Below, piece by piece: positions 45,595-56,111 of a stretch of 64,000 nucleotides of DNA. How positions within the stretch are numbered: position 1 is the stretch's first letter; every line of letters begins with the position of its first letter. A program made the position numbers and the translations under genes. The DNA is from Pyricularia pennisetigena. Taxonomy: Eukaryota > Ascomycota > Sordariomycetes > Magnaporthales > Pyriculariaceae. Location: positions 961,106 to 1,025,105 of the forward strand of contig NW_021940919.1 of the NCBI RefSeq assembly GCF_004337985.1. Direction: 5' to 3'. The notes under the pieces were generated by a model that saw only the letters and a list, made by a program, of their open reading frames with translations, was not told the DNA's origin and made no database searches.

Positions 45595-45740
45595 ATAAAA
45601 TGTCCTTAAATTAGAACGAGCGCGATTTTTTCGGCCAATGTGATTGGTCGAAAAGCTATGTGGCTGAAAGGTATATGGAGCGCTCGGTCCCCACTGCGAA
45701 GCAGGGGGGTCTAGTCTGAGCACTGAGACTAAGACTTCGC
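45595..45740 (+). repeat. B-type end of the large element with both target duplications
   Basis: 45595-45603 is the right copy of ATAAAATGT. 45604-45731 is the outer B end with hairpins TTTTTCGGCCAATG/TGATTGGTCGAAAA, AGCTATGTGGCT and CCCCACTGCGAAGCAGGGGG. 45732-45740 is the right copy of AGACTTCGC. Confidence 0.88.
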
Positions 45741-45922
45741 ACCTTTTTCACCTTACCGCTGTAGCGTTGATAATAACACCCACCTGGACACCCAACAGGC
45801 TTGAGGTTGTTGGCATGCCCTATACCATAACTGTTCAAGTAATTTGTTTGCCACATATAGATGGCGATAGAAAAGACAAACACATACGAGACCTTGATCA
45901 CTAACGATCTGAGCGATGCCAT
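45741..45922 (-). pseudogene. Small putative secreted or signal-anchored protein gene, cut by the large element
   Basis: ATG 45922 opens MASLRSLVIKVSYVFVFSIA, a signal peptide or signal anchor, followed by a short region with a Cys pair (GCPGGCYYQRYS). The coding frame then enters the target duplication and the transposon end. A donor-like GTAAGG at 45756-45751 suggests an intron may start just before the insertion; alternatively the frame continues on the far side of the element (minus strand 29572 to stop at 29398-29400). Either way the insertion lies within or right at the gene. No family recognised. Confidence 0.45.
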
Positions 45923-48146
45923 TATTGCCCACCTGTGATGGCGCCGCAGCATATATCGGATTCAGTAAAGGCAGCCTCGGATATGGGATCGTATTGGCTG
46001 CTACTCTTTTGATCACCGTGACCAAAATCGACCCGCAACGTCTCACATACGTCAACGGTCTGGCTGCTAACACCAAAGACATGGACAAGTATTTTAAAGC
46101 ACGTCGCGAACGTTCTTTTCTTGCCGCTGTGAGTGCATACCAGCTTGGAGTGTGTCAGGATATAATGGAGCGGCGCCAAGGTGATGTTCTTTTGACAAAC
46201 ATTCCAGAGCTTTTAGTACTGATCATTCAACCATCTAATTCAAATGTGACAAACCCAGACAGGACACTGGAAAAACCGACCAGAATGCGAATTATGTGAG
46301 GGGGCCTGTTATTGTAATGTTGTAAGTCTGAAAATCGTCAACTATAAAAGTTACAGTTGAGGAGCTCAGGAGACTAAGTCGGGCAAAATAATCTTATAAT
46401 AATAAGACTGCCAGCAGCGTCACCGGATCTATCACAAGCAATCTTGCTAGAGCTCTCGAACGCGAGCATGATTCGGGCACCATGTATGCTCAAAGAGGTG
46501 TATATCAGGCTCGCATTGTGGTCTAAAAATAATACCCACCGAAATTGCACTATTAATCGACAAACATTTTTAGGCTCCCTGGGTTGAGTTAATCTTGAAA
46601 AGGGAACTTGTGCAATTCTGGAGGATCAAAAAAGCAGGAAGCTAGTTGCTAGGTGAATTGGGCCATTTTCAACGCAAGCTGGGGCGGCATGCGCACATTT
46701 GACAGATTGGCTCCGTTCCCGGCAGTGATTGCAGCTGTATTCTCTTTGGAGTTTGTTCTCAACTTTGAGCAGAACTGGCTGGTTGATCTATCTCTCTGGA
46801 GATTAAAATTGAAGAATAAATGGGCAGGGCTGCACTCCGCATTTGCTTTTTACTCGCTGGAAACTTGTGGTGTCCTCAAGATCTCAAGGGCGCACTTGTT
46901 TGTGACAGATTCCAACAGGCGACAAAAGCTAGCCCAAGCACAAAAGAAGCATGTGATGGGCATCGCCTTCGTTTGGGCTGGTGTATATGACCGTGGTCTT
47001 GACGTGGGAAGGCCACGAAGCTTATCAATGCTCAAGCCAACACCGAGCCTATCAAGGAATTCACCAAAGGCTCTATCCAAGCGGCTGCTGCTCAAGATGA
47101 ACGCAAAACACGACGTTAAGGCGGCATGTTTGCTCAGAGGTCGCCCAGTTGGCGCGAAACAAAATAGAATCTTGGGTTCAGTCCACAGTCTCTTGCCCTC
47201 AAGGCTGCAAAGGATGACCAACTCCTAAATCTTGTCCCCATGTACGCTCAGGGCTTACTTCTCAGCAATATTCACGTGCTGAAGAGGAACCTGAAGCATA
47301 TGGGAAGACGCTCAGCCTGAAAACAAGAATAGAAAAACGAGAGAAGGAAGGAAGAAAGTTAAAATAGAAACTTAACAACTAAAGAATATAAAAGAACTAA
47401 GAAAGGCTACAAGAATTAAACAAAGATGCAGTTGATATTAAATTAGAATGCACCAAAACTGGGATTATGCGCGTCAGAGTTAATGACAAGGCAATCCTTT
47501 CGGTGTGACCATTTGTTATCTAGGTATAATAATAGAGTAGTGATATATTTTTTTACCTTTGTTCTACTTAGATGACGTTCAAAAGTATGCCCTGTTGTCA
47601 ATTCTCCCATTATAAAGGTTAAACTTAATTTTTAGGGCGCGTGTCGCAAAGATTCTATTGACCAGGGAGCGGATTACGGGATGTCCGAGAAAACACAACT
47701 GCCTATGATTCGTGACATGGTATGATAGATTCTTATAGCTCGCGCGCTGATTCACCCTGGGATCCCGTTGTTATCCGAGTCAACGGCGCATTGATTGACC
47801 CTGCCACCTGCCCACCGATACCGAGCAGCTCGATTCATTGCGTAAATGGTTCAATTCAGACAACGAAACTGGTTTTCTAGTCCAATCAGGGTCTTTTTTT
47901 TTTAAAAAAAAAAAGAAAAAAAGAAGAAAGAATTAAAAAAGAACTAAAAAGAGGATTCTTATTATACAAGATAAATGTCGATACATCTCCACTACATCTT
48001 GGTCAAAGTTCCTCAGTGGCAGACTTATTCAGGCCTGAATTGCAGTAGTTCCTAGTGTCTTATTGATTTCTTATTCTCCTCAGTTAGATTCCTCATAACC
48101 CCCGCTTAAGTTTGTTTATATAAATCAAAAGCTTCGAACCAATATA
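45923..48146. other. Host region with a decayed unknown gene
   Basis: Between about 47010 and 47310 the plus strand shows KLINAQANTEPIKEFTKGSI, a stop, then after frame changes LALKAAKDDQLLNLVPMYAQ and LLLSNIHVLKRNLKHMG, a good protein-like series split over frames, so a pseudogene of unknown family. T/A-run at 47887-47925. A TATATAAAT string at 48117-48125 lies 22 bases before the 48147 start, rather close for a TATA box. Confidence 0.35.
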
Positions 48147-49400
48147 ATGCGGCCTTTAAAGCTTTTGAAAACCCTCGCCATCGCGGCTTCCATCATTCCA
48201 TCCGCGGTCGCCGCCCCTGCCGGAGGAACGTCTTTGAATACCGCCAACACGGCGACGCCAGCTGAGGATACTGAAGCCCGTCTTCACGCTGCGGCTCGCA
48301 AGATGTTTCTTCGGATCCTTAATGACCCTAACCTCGAGAACGAGCAGTTCAAATTCGACGCGATAGACGAGATTCCAAATTATCTCGTAGATGTGGTATT
48401 GAATAACCAATTATACGAAGATCTGAGTTCCTTGATCTGGGGTATGAAATCTAAAAACCAGAATTTAGTTAGAATAAGAATGAAGCGCCAAACAGATGCT
48501 GCGATCAAATTCTTTTCAACTTTATTGCAGCACCTGGAGAGCACAAAGCCAAAGCTGGAACGACCCTGGGATGACAATAAACTCCAATCGCTGCGGGACC
48601 GTGAGGACAAAGGCGCAAACGGCGGTCGTCTTCAGGCTGCGGCCCGCACCAAGGGCCATCAGATCATTCATAGCCGCAGCCTCGAGGACTATAAAATCGA
48701 ATACAAGACCATAGATGAAATTCCAGAATATCTCAAAAATGTGGAATTCAACAAGGCAACACCTGAGGCTCTGCGTCCCATGTTCGACAGTGTGAGTAGT
48801 ATCGAAAGGGATAGAGCTAAAAAAATTATGGAGGCCCAAAGGAAGGCTGCGATCAAATGCCTTTCAGGTATATGCGAGCATCTGGAGAGCATAAAGTCAG
48901 AGCCGGAACGACCCTCGGGTGGCAATCGACGCCGATCGCTGCGGGACCGTGAGGACAAAGGCGCAAACGGCGCCCGTGGAAACAGCCCCCCCGGGGCGGG
49001 GCGACCATCAAAACTCGGGCGCTGGATAGGCAAGGCGCAGCAGTGTTTGTCGAGCTGCCCGAAAGAAAAGAAATTCAAGACGCCGATGGGATCACTAATT
49101 AATGAGGGCAATCACGATCCCACACTCTCCCTAACTGGCCTTGGCAACCTCCCCGAATCTGAGCTCTGCCGCTGCCGCCCGTGCATAAAGTCAGGTAATA
49201 CGGGCTACCCTCACGACCTATGGGTCCGATTCCAAAAATGCAGCCTTCCAGATAAATTGCGAATCTACCAAGAGGTAGAAGCTGAGACTACACAAATCTT
49301 CAACGAGCGGCTAAAAGCCGAGGCTCAGGAAAAGGCGCAGCAGGGTGTGAGACCTTCCGGGAATGTTGCTCAGGCCAATGCTGGCCCTTCCCACTCTTAA
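48147..49400 (+). CDS. Secreted protein with internal duplication, 417 aa
   Basis: Single exon from ATG 48147. Signal peptide MRPLKLLKTLAIAASIIPSA with cleavage near residue 22. The mature part has two tandem homologous modules. Module 1 (about 44-155) holds IDEIPNYLVDVVLNN, AAIKFFSTLLQHLES and SLRDREDKGANGG. Module 2 (about 158-277) holds IDEIPEYLKNVEFNK, AAIKCLSGICEHLES and SLRDREDKGANGA. A 30-plus-base near-identical DNA block recurs 348 bp (116 codons) apart at 48591 and 48939. The C-terminal third is Cys-rich (QQCLSSCPKEKK, ELCRCRPCIKSG, FQKCSLPDK) and basic. No catalytic motif. It may be a rapidly evolving secreted protein; host interaction is a guess. Confidence 0.8.
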   Translation: MRPLKLLKTLAIAASIIPSAVAAPAGGTSLNTANTATPAEDTEARLHAAARKMFLRILNDPNLENEQFKFDAIDEIPNYLVDVVLNNQLYEDLSSLIWGMKSKNQNLVRIRMKRQTDAAIKFFSTLLQHLESTKPKLERPWDDNKLQSLRDREDKGANGGRLQAAARTKGHQIIHSRSLEDYKIEYKTIDEIPEYLKNVEFNKATPEALRPMFDSVSSIERDRAKKIMEAQRKAAIKCLSGICEHLESIKSEPERPSGGNRRRSLRDREDKGANGARGNSPPGAGRPSKLGRWIGKAQQCLSSCPKEKKFKTPMGSLINEGNHDPTLSLTGLGNLPESELCRCRPCIKSGNTGYPHDLWVRFQKCSLPDKLRIYQEVEAETTQIFNERLKAEAQEKAQQGVRPSGNVAQANAGPSHS

Positions 49401-50299
49401 TCATAGGAGTCGTGACAAACCGCCTGACAATAGGCTCACACTCTCTACTCCAAACGTCCAAGCGGTTACGACTCATATGGAGATTGCAGATGATGCCATA
49501 GAGACTTTTCTTCAAACTTGAGCGTCGCATCGTTAGGCAAGGGACTTGTGGAAAAAGAATAAGGGCAAACAACGAAATTTCGATTAGGTTTAGGTTTGGA
49601 CTGGCGATCAATTCATAAACAATGGAATAAGGACTCACTTTACTAAAACTTGGGATGATGAAGTATGGCGGGAGAGTATTTATTATCTGATTTGTGGATC
49701 GTGCCACATACGCTCTGCATTTAGTTGTTTTCTTTTCTTTTTTCTTTTTTCTTTTTTAATATAGACTTCCGTTACAATCCTTTTCAATATTTACACATGT
49801 GGCTACTGCTTAAAGAAGAAAAAAGGACTCCCTTCCCGATGTTTTTTTTTTGGGCGAGTCGCGAGCATGAGGGTCTACTGTATTTCATACCGGAGGTGAC
49901 TCGGGAAACAGTAACAAGTTGCAATCTACCAATCCATCCATAAGCATGGGCAAGTGCAGGAGCAAAGGGGAGATGTTGCCGGATCAATTTACGCATGGCA
50001 TCTTAACACATTAAGAAAGTAGCAAGCGCCCTCCTTCCATAGAACTGGAGGTGCTTTTCTTTTATTTTATTTCTTTTGCTTGCTTGGACTGGTTTCGCAT
50101 TTTCTTGCGCCTCATCGTTTCCTGACAATTGGTTATCCTCCTATCTACCTTGAATTACCTACATTACAAACCCAAATAACACTTCATCAACCTACAAACC
50201 AACTGGGTATTGTTAACCATAAGCATTCGTCGATATACCCTTGTCTTACATCTGTCCCTGCCTCCAATTTGCCTCGGAACAAGGACAAGCGACCTCAGC
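49401..50299. other. Intergenic and leader of the 50300 gene
   Basis: CT-rich tracts at 49728-49758 and 50055-50075 resemble fungal promoter or leader sequence. No gene seen. Confidence 0.4.
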
Positions 50300-52688
50300 A
50301 TGTTCCGAGGCGACAAGTACGAGGAGCTAGCAGAGCAGCATCGTCACATCAACGGCCGCTACGTCCTGCACGTGTTATTCCCCGACATGGTTGATCAGAA
50401 CGTTTGGCCAGTGACGGGTGTGTGCTGTGTATTCTACCACGGCGTTGCTTCTTTTATAGTGCAGTGGTACTGACTTTAAGACCAACATTGCTGTAGCCGT
50501 TCTCAGCACCACGGTCTCTTCGGCTGGCGATCAAAGCAAGCTGGAGCTGTCACTAAAGAACAAGGTGCAAGTCTCACAGCTGATTGGCAATTTCATGTCA
50601 GCAAGGCTGGAGGATCATGGCAAGGCAAGTAGTCCAGATGGAAAGTTGTCAGCATAAGGATTCAGGAATGGAGCTGACCTCGGCCTTGTTACTTATTAGT
50701 GGCTCCTGTGGGAGCAAAACAAAAAGCTCCTTGACGAGATCCAACGTAAAGACAACTCGATACAGGCAATGGCCCTCACAATCGAGAACCTGGAGGCTAG
50801 ATTTGCCCGAAAGCTCCGCAGTACGACGCTGAAACGCCTAAAGCTCAAAGCTACCGAGACGATGAGAAAATTCGAGAATATGTCAAAGCAGCATGCCACC
50901 CTCAAGATGCAGCTCGAAGACCTCAGCGGCACTCTCCAGGGACTCAGCAGTCAATCTGAGGGTGGATCCTCTCCGGATAATAGTCCACGCAGCTCGGCGG
51001 CTGGACCGTCGTCAGAATTCTTCGATTCGTTTCCGAGTTCTTGGTGGTTGGGACGTGAATACCATGAACTCCCGACCTCCTTGTCTTGTTCTATGGCGGG
51101 AGACGTGCCTACCAAAGCTCAGCCTTCAACCAGTGGGCGAAGAGCCACCACCTACAGGCAACCTGCATCATCATCCTCTAACACGCATTCCGCTCCTGAT
51201 CAGCCACATTTTAATTCTCTACGTGCCTTGGAGACTCCTCGAGACTCTGCATCACATCAAGGTATGTCTCATAGAGACGCGCTGTCCGGGTCGCAAGTCA
51301 GCGATCTCTCACGTTCTCCTGAGGCCATTGGGAATGCTCTTCCTGGAGCCAAGCCAGCTCAGAAGTGCGGACATATTGGAACATCTCGAATTAAGCCCAA
51401 GCCAGGATCTCTACCTCTTGTGCATCCACAGACTGCTGTCGTCGTACCGGGCGTTGTCAAAGTTCAAGAACTACCAAAAGGGAACCTGTCAACGCTGCCG
51501 CAACATGGCGGAGGTCCAGTCCTCATGGGTCGCATTGAAGAGCAACCTGTCTTCGCCCCAGACGTGGAGAATCCAACAGGAGAGATTCACGGCACAGACT
51601 CGGCCACCCTTTCACTGCCCTCAGACTCTGAAATTCCCTGCGAACCAAAATTGGCGCCATAGGAGATAGCCAAGAAGCAGAGGGAGATGGTGGAAGAGTG
51701 CGAACGTCAGCAAACAAAGCAGGTACAAGAAAGTCTATCTGCCCCTGTAAACAGAGACCCTGGCGGGACAGAGATGGCCAGCAACATCACGCAAGATCCT
51801 GCCGCTGTCTCAACTGACGTGCCCAACCAGCGAGTGGAGTCAGAGAGGCATACCAACTGCCAGGACGAGGAAGTCCCTCTCCCAACAACTACATGGGTGC
51901 CGGGAGGGAATCAGCAAAAGCCCAGGAAAAAGAATAACAAGGGGAAGCAGGTGATCAAGTCCAGCTGTGGTCCTTCGCAGCCAGTACCAAAGAGCGGTAG
52001 GGAGGGCAGAAAGTCGTCAGCCGGGAACAGCGCAAGTTCAACGGGGGCGGTGAGCATAAAGTACCGAAATGGGCAGCATGGAAAGCCAGAAACAAGCTTG
52101 CCCCCGCCCCAGGTATATCCAATATCCAGTGACAGTTTAGGGCCGGGTACCCTGACACCCGATTCAGAGTCGCCATCAGCCTCCCGAGCCGACTTGTCAG
52201 CCACGTCTCACCAACGAGCCGTTCCTCTGCCATCCCCTTCTCAGCCGGCTCCTGTCGATTTCACTATGGGCCGATACGGTCCCGATCGCCGTAACTTTGG
52301 TTCACAGGCCATGACTTCGCCAGAATCTGTGCGGTCTGGCTTGTCGTCGTCCGTAGAGTCCCGTCTTCACCACGGAGATTACGTCGGGTCCGATCACTCT
52401 TGCAGTGACACCTGCACTGCCGGCTCAGACTGCTCGTCCTCGCACATGGGATCTCAGCATTCTACTTCGCAAGCCCCAGGACAGCTCACCCAGCCGTGGC
52501 AGCTGTTTCACCCAATTCCCCCTTGGTTGCAGCCTTCACGTTTCATGTCGCGCTCTGTGCCGCTTGATGTGAGCATGCAGATTCGCCTACCGTCGCCGGC
52601 GGTTTCGGAGGCGCATTCGAGTAGAGGAGCCCTATCCGAGACAAATATTGAGGACTTGGAGCCGGTCAGGGGTGGTTATGGCGCATGA
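50300..52688 (+). CDS. Long low-complexity coiled-coil protein, three exons, in-frame TAG
   Basis: ATG 50300 starts MFRGDKYEELAEQHRHINGR. Exon 1 probably ends at 50419 (intron 50420-50480, branch ACTGAC). Exon 2 is 50481-50624 (TNIAVAVLSTTVSSAGD...SARLEDHGK). The next intron, 50625-50699, appears to use a GC donor (GCAAGT...TTATTAG) with a GCTGAC branch. Exon 3 from 50700 begins WLLWEQNKKLLDEIQRKD, a coiled coil up to LEDLSGTLQGLSS, then a Ser/Pro/Gln-rich region. TAG at 51660-51662 interrupts the frame (LAP-stop-EIAKKQREMVEE); the same frame then stays open to TGA 52686-52688. A CAG to TAG change would explain it, so this may be a pseudogene, an assembly error, or a missed intron. No domain known. 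Confidence 0.6.
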
Positions 52689-53215
52689 ACCGGAAGACAC
52701 AATTCGGCGTTCAAGAGGAGGTGCCTTTAGCGATACGAGGAAGGATGACCAGAATGGTGGCAGCAAGTGTTCACGTGGAAGCAATATTTCTTTTTATGGT
52801 TGGAGACTATCAGCGTTCCCTTTGCAAAAAAAATTAAGCGGTTCGATACTCTTTATTTGTTGTGAGTGCAGCCTTCAAACAAATCTTTGGCGGCTATTTC
52901 CCCCATATAGACAAACATCGCCCAGCTATGGTCGTGAACGTGCGTGCAGCCAACAAGCTCCATGTCGACAACGAGAAGTGGCTTGCTTACTCGTATTACT
53001 CATTTTTCCTCAAGAATGCATGAATATGCGAGTTTACAATTACACAACTTGCACATCTTCCAAGACACGACACCGGCGATACCAGCAGCTGTTTGAATTC
53101 CACGCATTAAATTCGGCATCAAACATGCTTCGCACGACAACCAGCCCCCCGTCATAGACATATTATATACACAAGAGACTTTGCACAAAGAAAAGAATCT
53201 CAGACACCCCGCTCT
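52689..53215. other. Intergenic between convergent genes
   Basis: Likely 3' UTRs of the 50300 gene and of ETR1. The open frame across 52648-53157 lacks protein-like composition. Confidence 0.4.
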
Positions 53216-54623
53216 TCACGTCTCGCCAAACATAAACACACCCTTGCCCTTCCTGAAGCCACCCAGCGTGCCCTGCACCGCCTTCTTGAGCGTCTCCTCG
53301 TCGGTGTCCCAGTCCCACCTGACCTCGTCCACGGGCGCGTCGCTGAACTGGCCCTTGCGCATCAAGGCCAGGAGCTCCTCGATGGTGCGCCTCTTGCCGT
53401 CTCGGTCGCCGTCGGCCCACCTGCTCAGCCAGAAGCCGCGGAACCGGATGTCCTTGAAGATGAGCAGGCCCGTGGGCAGCGCGACGGGCTGCTTGGACAT
53501 GGCACCGTACGTCACGAGCGTGCCCTGCTCGCTCAGCACCCTGGCCAGCTGCGTGGCCGACTTGCCGCCCACGCAGTTGAGGCCCAGCATCAGCGGCTGG
53601 CCCTTGGTCCACTCCTCCCGCAGCCGGGCGGGGAAGCCGCGGTCCAGCAGCTCGGCCTCGGTCACGACGACGGTGGCGCCCAGGTCGCGCAGCTCGCGCT
53701 TCAGCTGCTCCGTGGCCTCGGGCGTGTCGCGCTCGCGCACCACGTTGACGGACCGCAGGCCCCAGAGCCGGCCGAGCTGGATCGCCGCGCGCCCCACGCC
53801 GCTGTTTGCGCCGTTCTGGATGAACCAGGCGCCGCCGTCGGCGCCCGACCCGCTGCGGAACGCCTGCACGCTCAGCTCCACCAGGTCCACGTAGTCGCGC
53901 AGCATGCGGTAGGCCGACGACGGATTGACGCTGACCGTGGCGGCCTGGATCGGGGTCAGGGGCGCGTCGCCGTCGGGGACGCGGAGGAGCGCGCGGTCTG
54001 CGTTGTCGACGAGCGCGTGCGTTCGCCACGTGCCCATACCCGTGCTGGCCGGTATGGCCCAGTCGCCCTTTTTGAGGCTCTTGACCCCCGACCCCACCGA
54101 CACCACCTCAAAGCAGCCCTCGTTGCCCGGCACGGCAGAGGGCTCGGCGGTGCCGAGCTGCATGTTGGCAGGCGAGTTGAAGTCGGGCTTGGCGCCGTAC
54201 GTGCCCTGGATCGTGTTCACATCGGCCGGGTTGATGGGGGCTGCGAGCGTGCGGAGGACGACGGCGTGAGACGGGAGCGACGGGGAGATGGAGTGGGTGT
54301 GTAGCCTGTGTGTGGGAGGGATAGAGAGAAAGAGAGAGAGAGAGAGATTGTGTCAGCAGGTAGCGCTTGGGTCGGTCGGTCGGTCGCCAGAAACGAGGTT
54401 TCGGATGGAAGAGACATCTATCTTACCGCAAGACATCGCTGGGCTCGCCGAATTTGGAAAACACCAATGCTTTGGTCTGTGTGTAGCCATAAGGGCCCGA
54501 CTTAAACCTGACTTGGGATGCCGCCGTGGCGCCTATCCTGCTCGGTAACCTGAGGGTCGCCCGGGGTGACTGAAGTAAGCTGCCGGCATTTGGCAGCCGG
54601 TTGGCCAGCCTTGTGGCAGACAT
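53216..54623 (-). CDS. etr1: Mitochondrial trans-2-enoyl-[ACP/CoA] reductase (MECR/Etr1), 428 aa
   Basis: Etr1 reduces enoyl thioesters with NADPH in the last step of mitochondrial type II fatty acid synthesis, which feeds lipoate production. Exon 1 is 54623-54427, intron 54426-54306 (121 bp, GTAAGA, long CT-rich tract, CAG), exon 2 54305-53216. Residues 1-45 form a basic, Ser/Ala/Arg-rich mitochondrial presequence (MSATRLANRLPNAGSL...). The catalytic domain shows TKALVFSKFGEPSDVLR, APINPADVNTIQGTYG with the Tyr of the active site, PAVPGNEG-like AVPGNEGCFEVV, then the nucleotide-binding part WFIQNGANSGVGRAAIQLG and LNCVGGKSATQLAR, and the late FRGFWLSRW. All match family order and length. No disruption. 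Confidence 0.95.
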
Positions 54624-56111
54624 GGCGAGAGTACTTTTGGTAGCTTGCTGATGCACTGATTTTTTTTGTTTTTGTTTTGTATATTCAATTGTGTCCCGCG
54701 CAATCGATTGTTTGTGATGGCTTGTTTGAGTATTGCCCAAAAATAGATGTACTAAAAGCAAAAATCCCGTCGACAGTCAAATGATTCTTTTGGTGCTTCA
54801 AGAAAGTTCGGCACCGCAAAAGCGACAGGCGATGACGTTGAAGCTGCCTCAAGCTCGGGCCAATCAATGCGCCCAAAGTCATGCCGCCGCGTCTAAGCTT
54901 CCCCGCCGCCCCGCTCCAGCAAGACCAAGTTCCGGCCGTCCGGTCTGGCTCTGCTCTATTTGAGGTAAGGACATGGAGTGTGACGATCAAAGTGCAGCTG
55001 GGATACATTCCAATGTGGTCAATTTTACCTAAATTTTGCACAAAGAATAGTTGCACACGATGCAAGGGCAATATAGGCAGTATTCGGATTCTGTGCGTTC
55101 CTTCGGTGCTCTTTTCACTTGGTATTGTTCCATTATGGAACCAAGATGACCAATTCGTGTTCCACCTCGCGACAAGCCACGCCGCCTCGGAAAGAAAACA
55201 CGGCCGCATCTCAGTCAACAGAGACAGTGACGCATAGAAGCAAGTCCCTCGCATCACCCAGTACAGATCTGCGTCTGAACAGTAGTCGAGCCTGCAACAA
55301 AACATACAATTTGCAAATTGGCACTTGGTTCAACAGACAAATGGAACAAGTATTGTCAAGAAATAAGTATTTTTTTATGTGGGGAGAGTATCAAAGTCAA
55401 AAGCAAAGAAATAGAATTTTGAGAAAGAGAAAAAAAAAAAAAGACTCATGAAAATAAATGTACGAGTGGTAAAAATCTCCACCAAAAAAAAAAAAAAAAA
55501 AAAAAAAAAAACAGATTTATCGGTTTGCTGCTCAAGAAAGTCAGCAAGTCAAGGGGGTATCTCGGTTTTTCACGCTCTCCAACATGTCATCCCATCTTTG
55601 CGTTTCCCCTTCTTCTCTCCTGTCAAATCTTTCCGTCATGCAGCCATAATAATCCTTTGCTTCCTTTGGAGTGACCAAGAATCGATTCCAAGTGGCAAAT
55701 CGTCCGTTCTCGAGCTTCCATGGTTGATCCTGGCTAAATGATGACAAAAAGGAAGAGCTACTTCATGCCTCATCCACACGCTTTTGTCTTGACAAAACAA
55801 GAATAGAAACAAAAACAAACAAGGGTTTGAGAGAGAACAAAAACATTGGCGGCTCAGGATGAGCAAAAGAAAATGTGGGAGTAGTTGAGGCAACTGGGCA
55901 AACCAAAAGAAATGGAAAGAACTATTCATCGTAATAAACTCCTTCCAACGAAAATAAAGAAGAGCCCCAAACCGTCCATAGCGAGTAATCATCGTATGTA
56001 GAAACAAACTCCAAGGTAACAATGCACAAAAAAAAACAAAAAAAAAAGTCAAAAACTAACATGTCAAAGTGGGAATACCGAAAGAAAACACCTCGTAATG
56101 GGTGGCCCGTC
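54624..56111. other. Intergenic
   Basis: Contains a 27-base A-run at 55484-55510, other A-rich tracts (55429-55441, 56029-56047) and no convincing gene. The ETR1 promoter is presumably just beyond 54623. Confidence 0.4.
55484..55510. repeat. Poly(A) run of 27
   Basis: Uninterrupted A homopolymer; length is easily misassembled. Confidence 0.9.

Larger units (their letters stand above)
29582..45731 (+). mobile_element. Large helicase-bearing TIR transposon, 16.15 kb, 9-bp TSD
   Basis: The element starts with an A-type end (TAGTCTCAGGGCTCATCCC) and finishes with a B-type end whose last bases are GAGCACTGAGACTA. The outer 14 bases are inverted repeats with one mismatch. AGACTTCGC flanks both sides perfectly. 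Removing the 1.86-kb element at 43737-45594 (plus one duplication) and the solo LTR at 35219-35869 leaves about 13.6 kb. Inside, in order, are AT-rich subterminal sequence, a RecQ-like helicase remnant, Asn/Asp-rich and unknown coding remnants, an SNF2-like helicase remnant, and minus-strand unknown coding remnants. All are decayed by transitions. No transposase was recognised. 9-bp duplications fit Mutator-like elements, but other superfamilies are possible. Confidence 0.85.

Noticed and set aside
29582..45731. Helitron
   Set aside because: Helicase content suggested it, but the element has inverted termini and 9-bp target duplications, which Helitrons lack, and no Rep motif was seen.
29582..45731. 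Starship-type element
   Set aside because: No recognisable DUF3435 captain at the expected 5' position, and both ends are TIRs with 9-bp duplications.
46653..47228. 191-codon plus frame
   Set aside because: Protein-like pieces in this region fall in other frames, so this frame is probably chance across a pseudogene.
50893..51669. 258-codon frame overlapping the 50300 gene
   Set aside because: Alternative frame of the same exon; composition is not protein-like and it lacks a leader.
53181..53894. 237-codon plus-strand frame
   Set aside because: Antisense shadow of ETR1, Ser/Arg-rich without motifs.
53163..54029. 288-codon Arg/Ala/Pro-rich frame
   Set aside because: Out-of-frame shadow of ETR1 caused by GC-rich codons.
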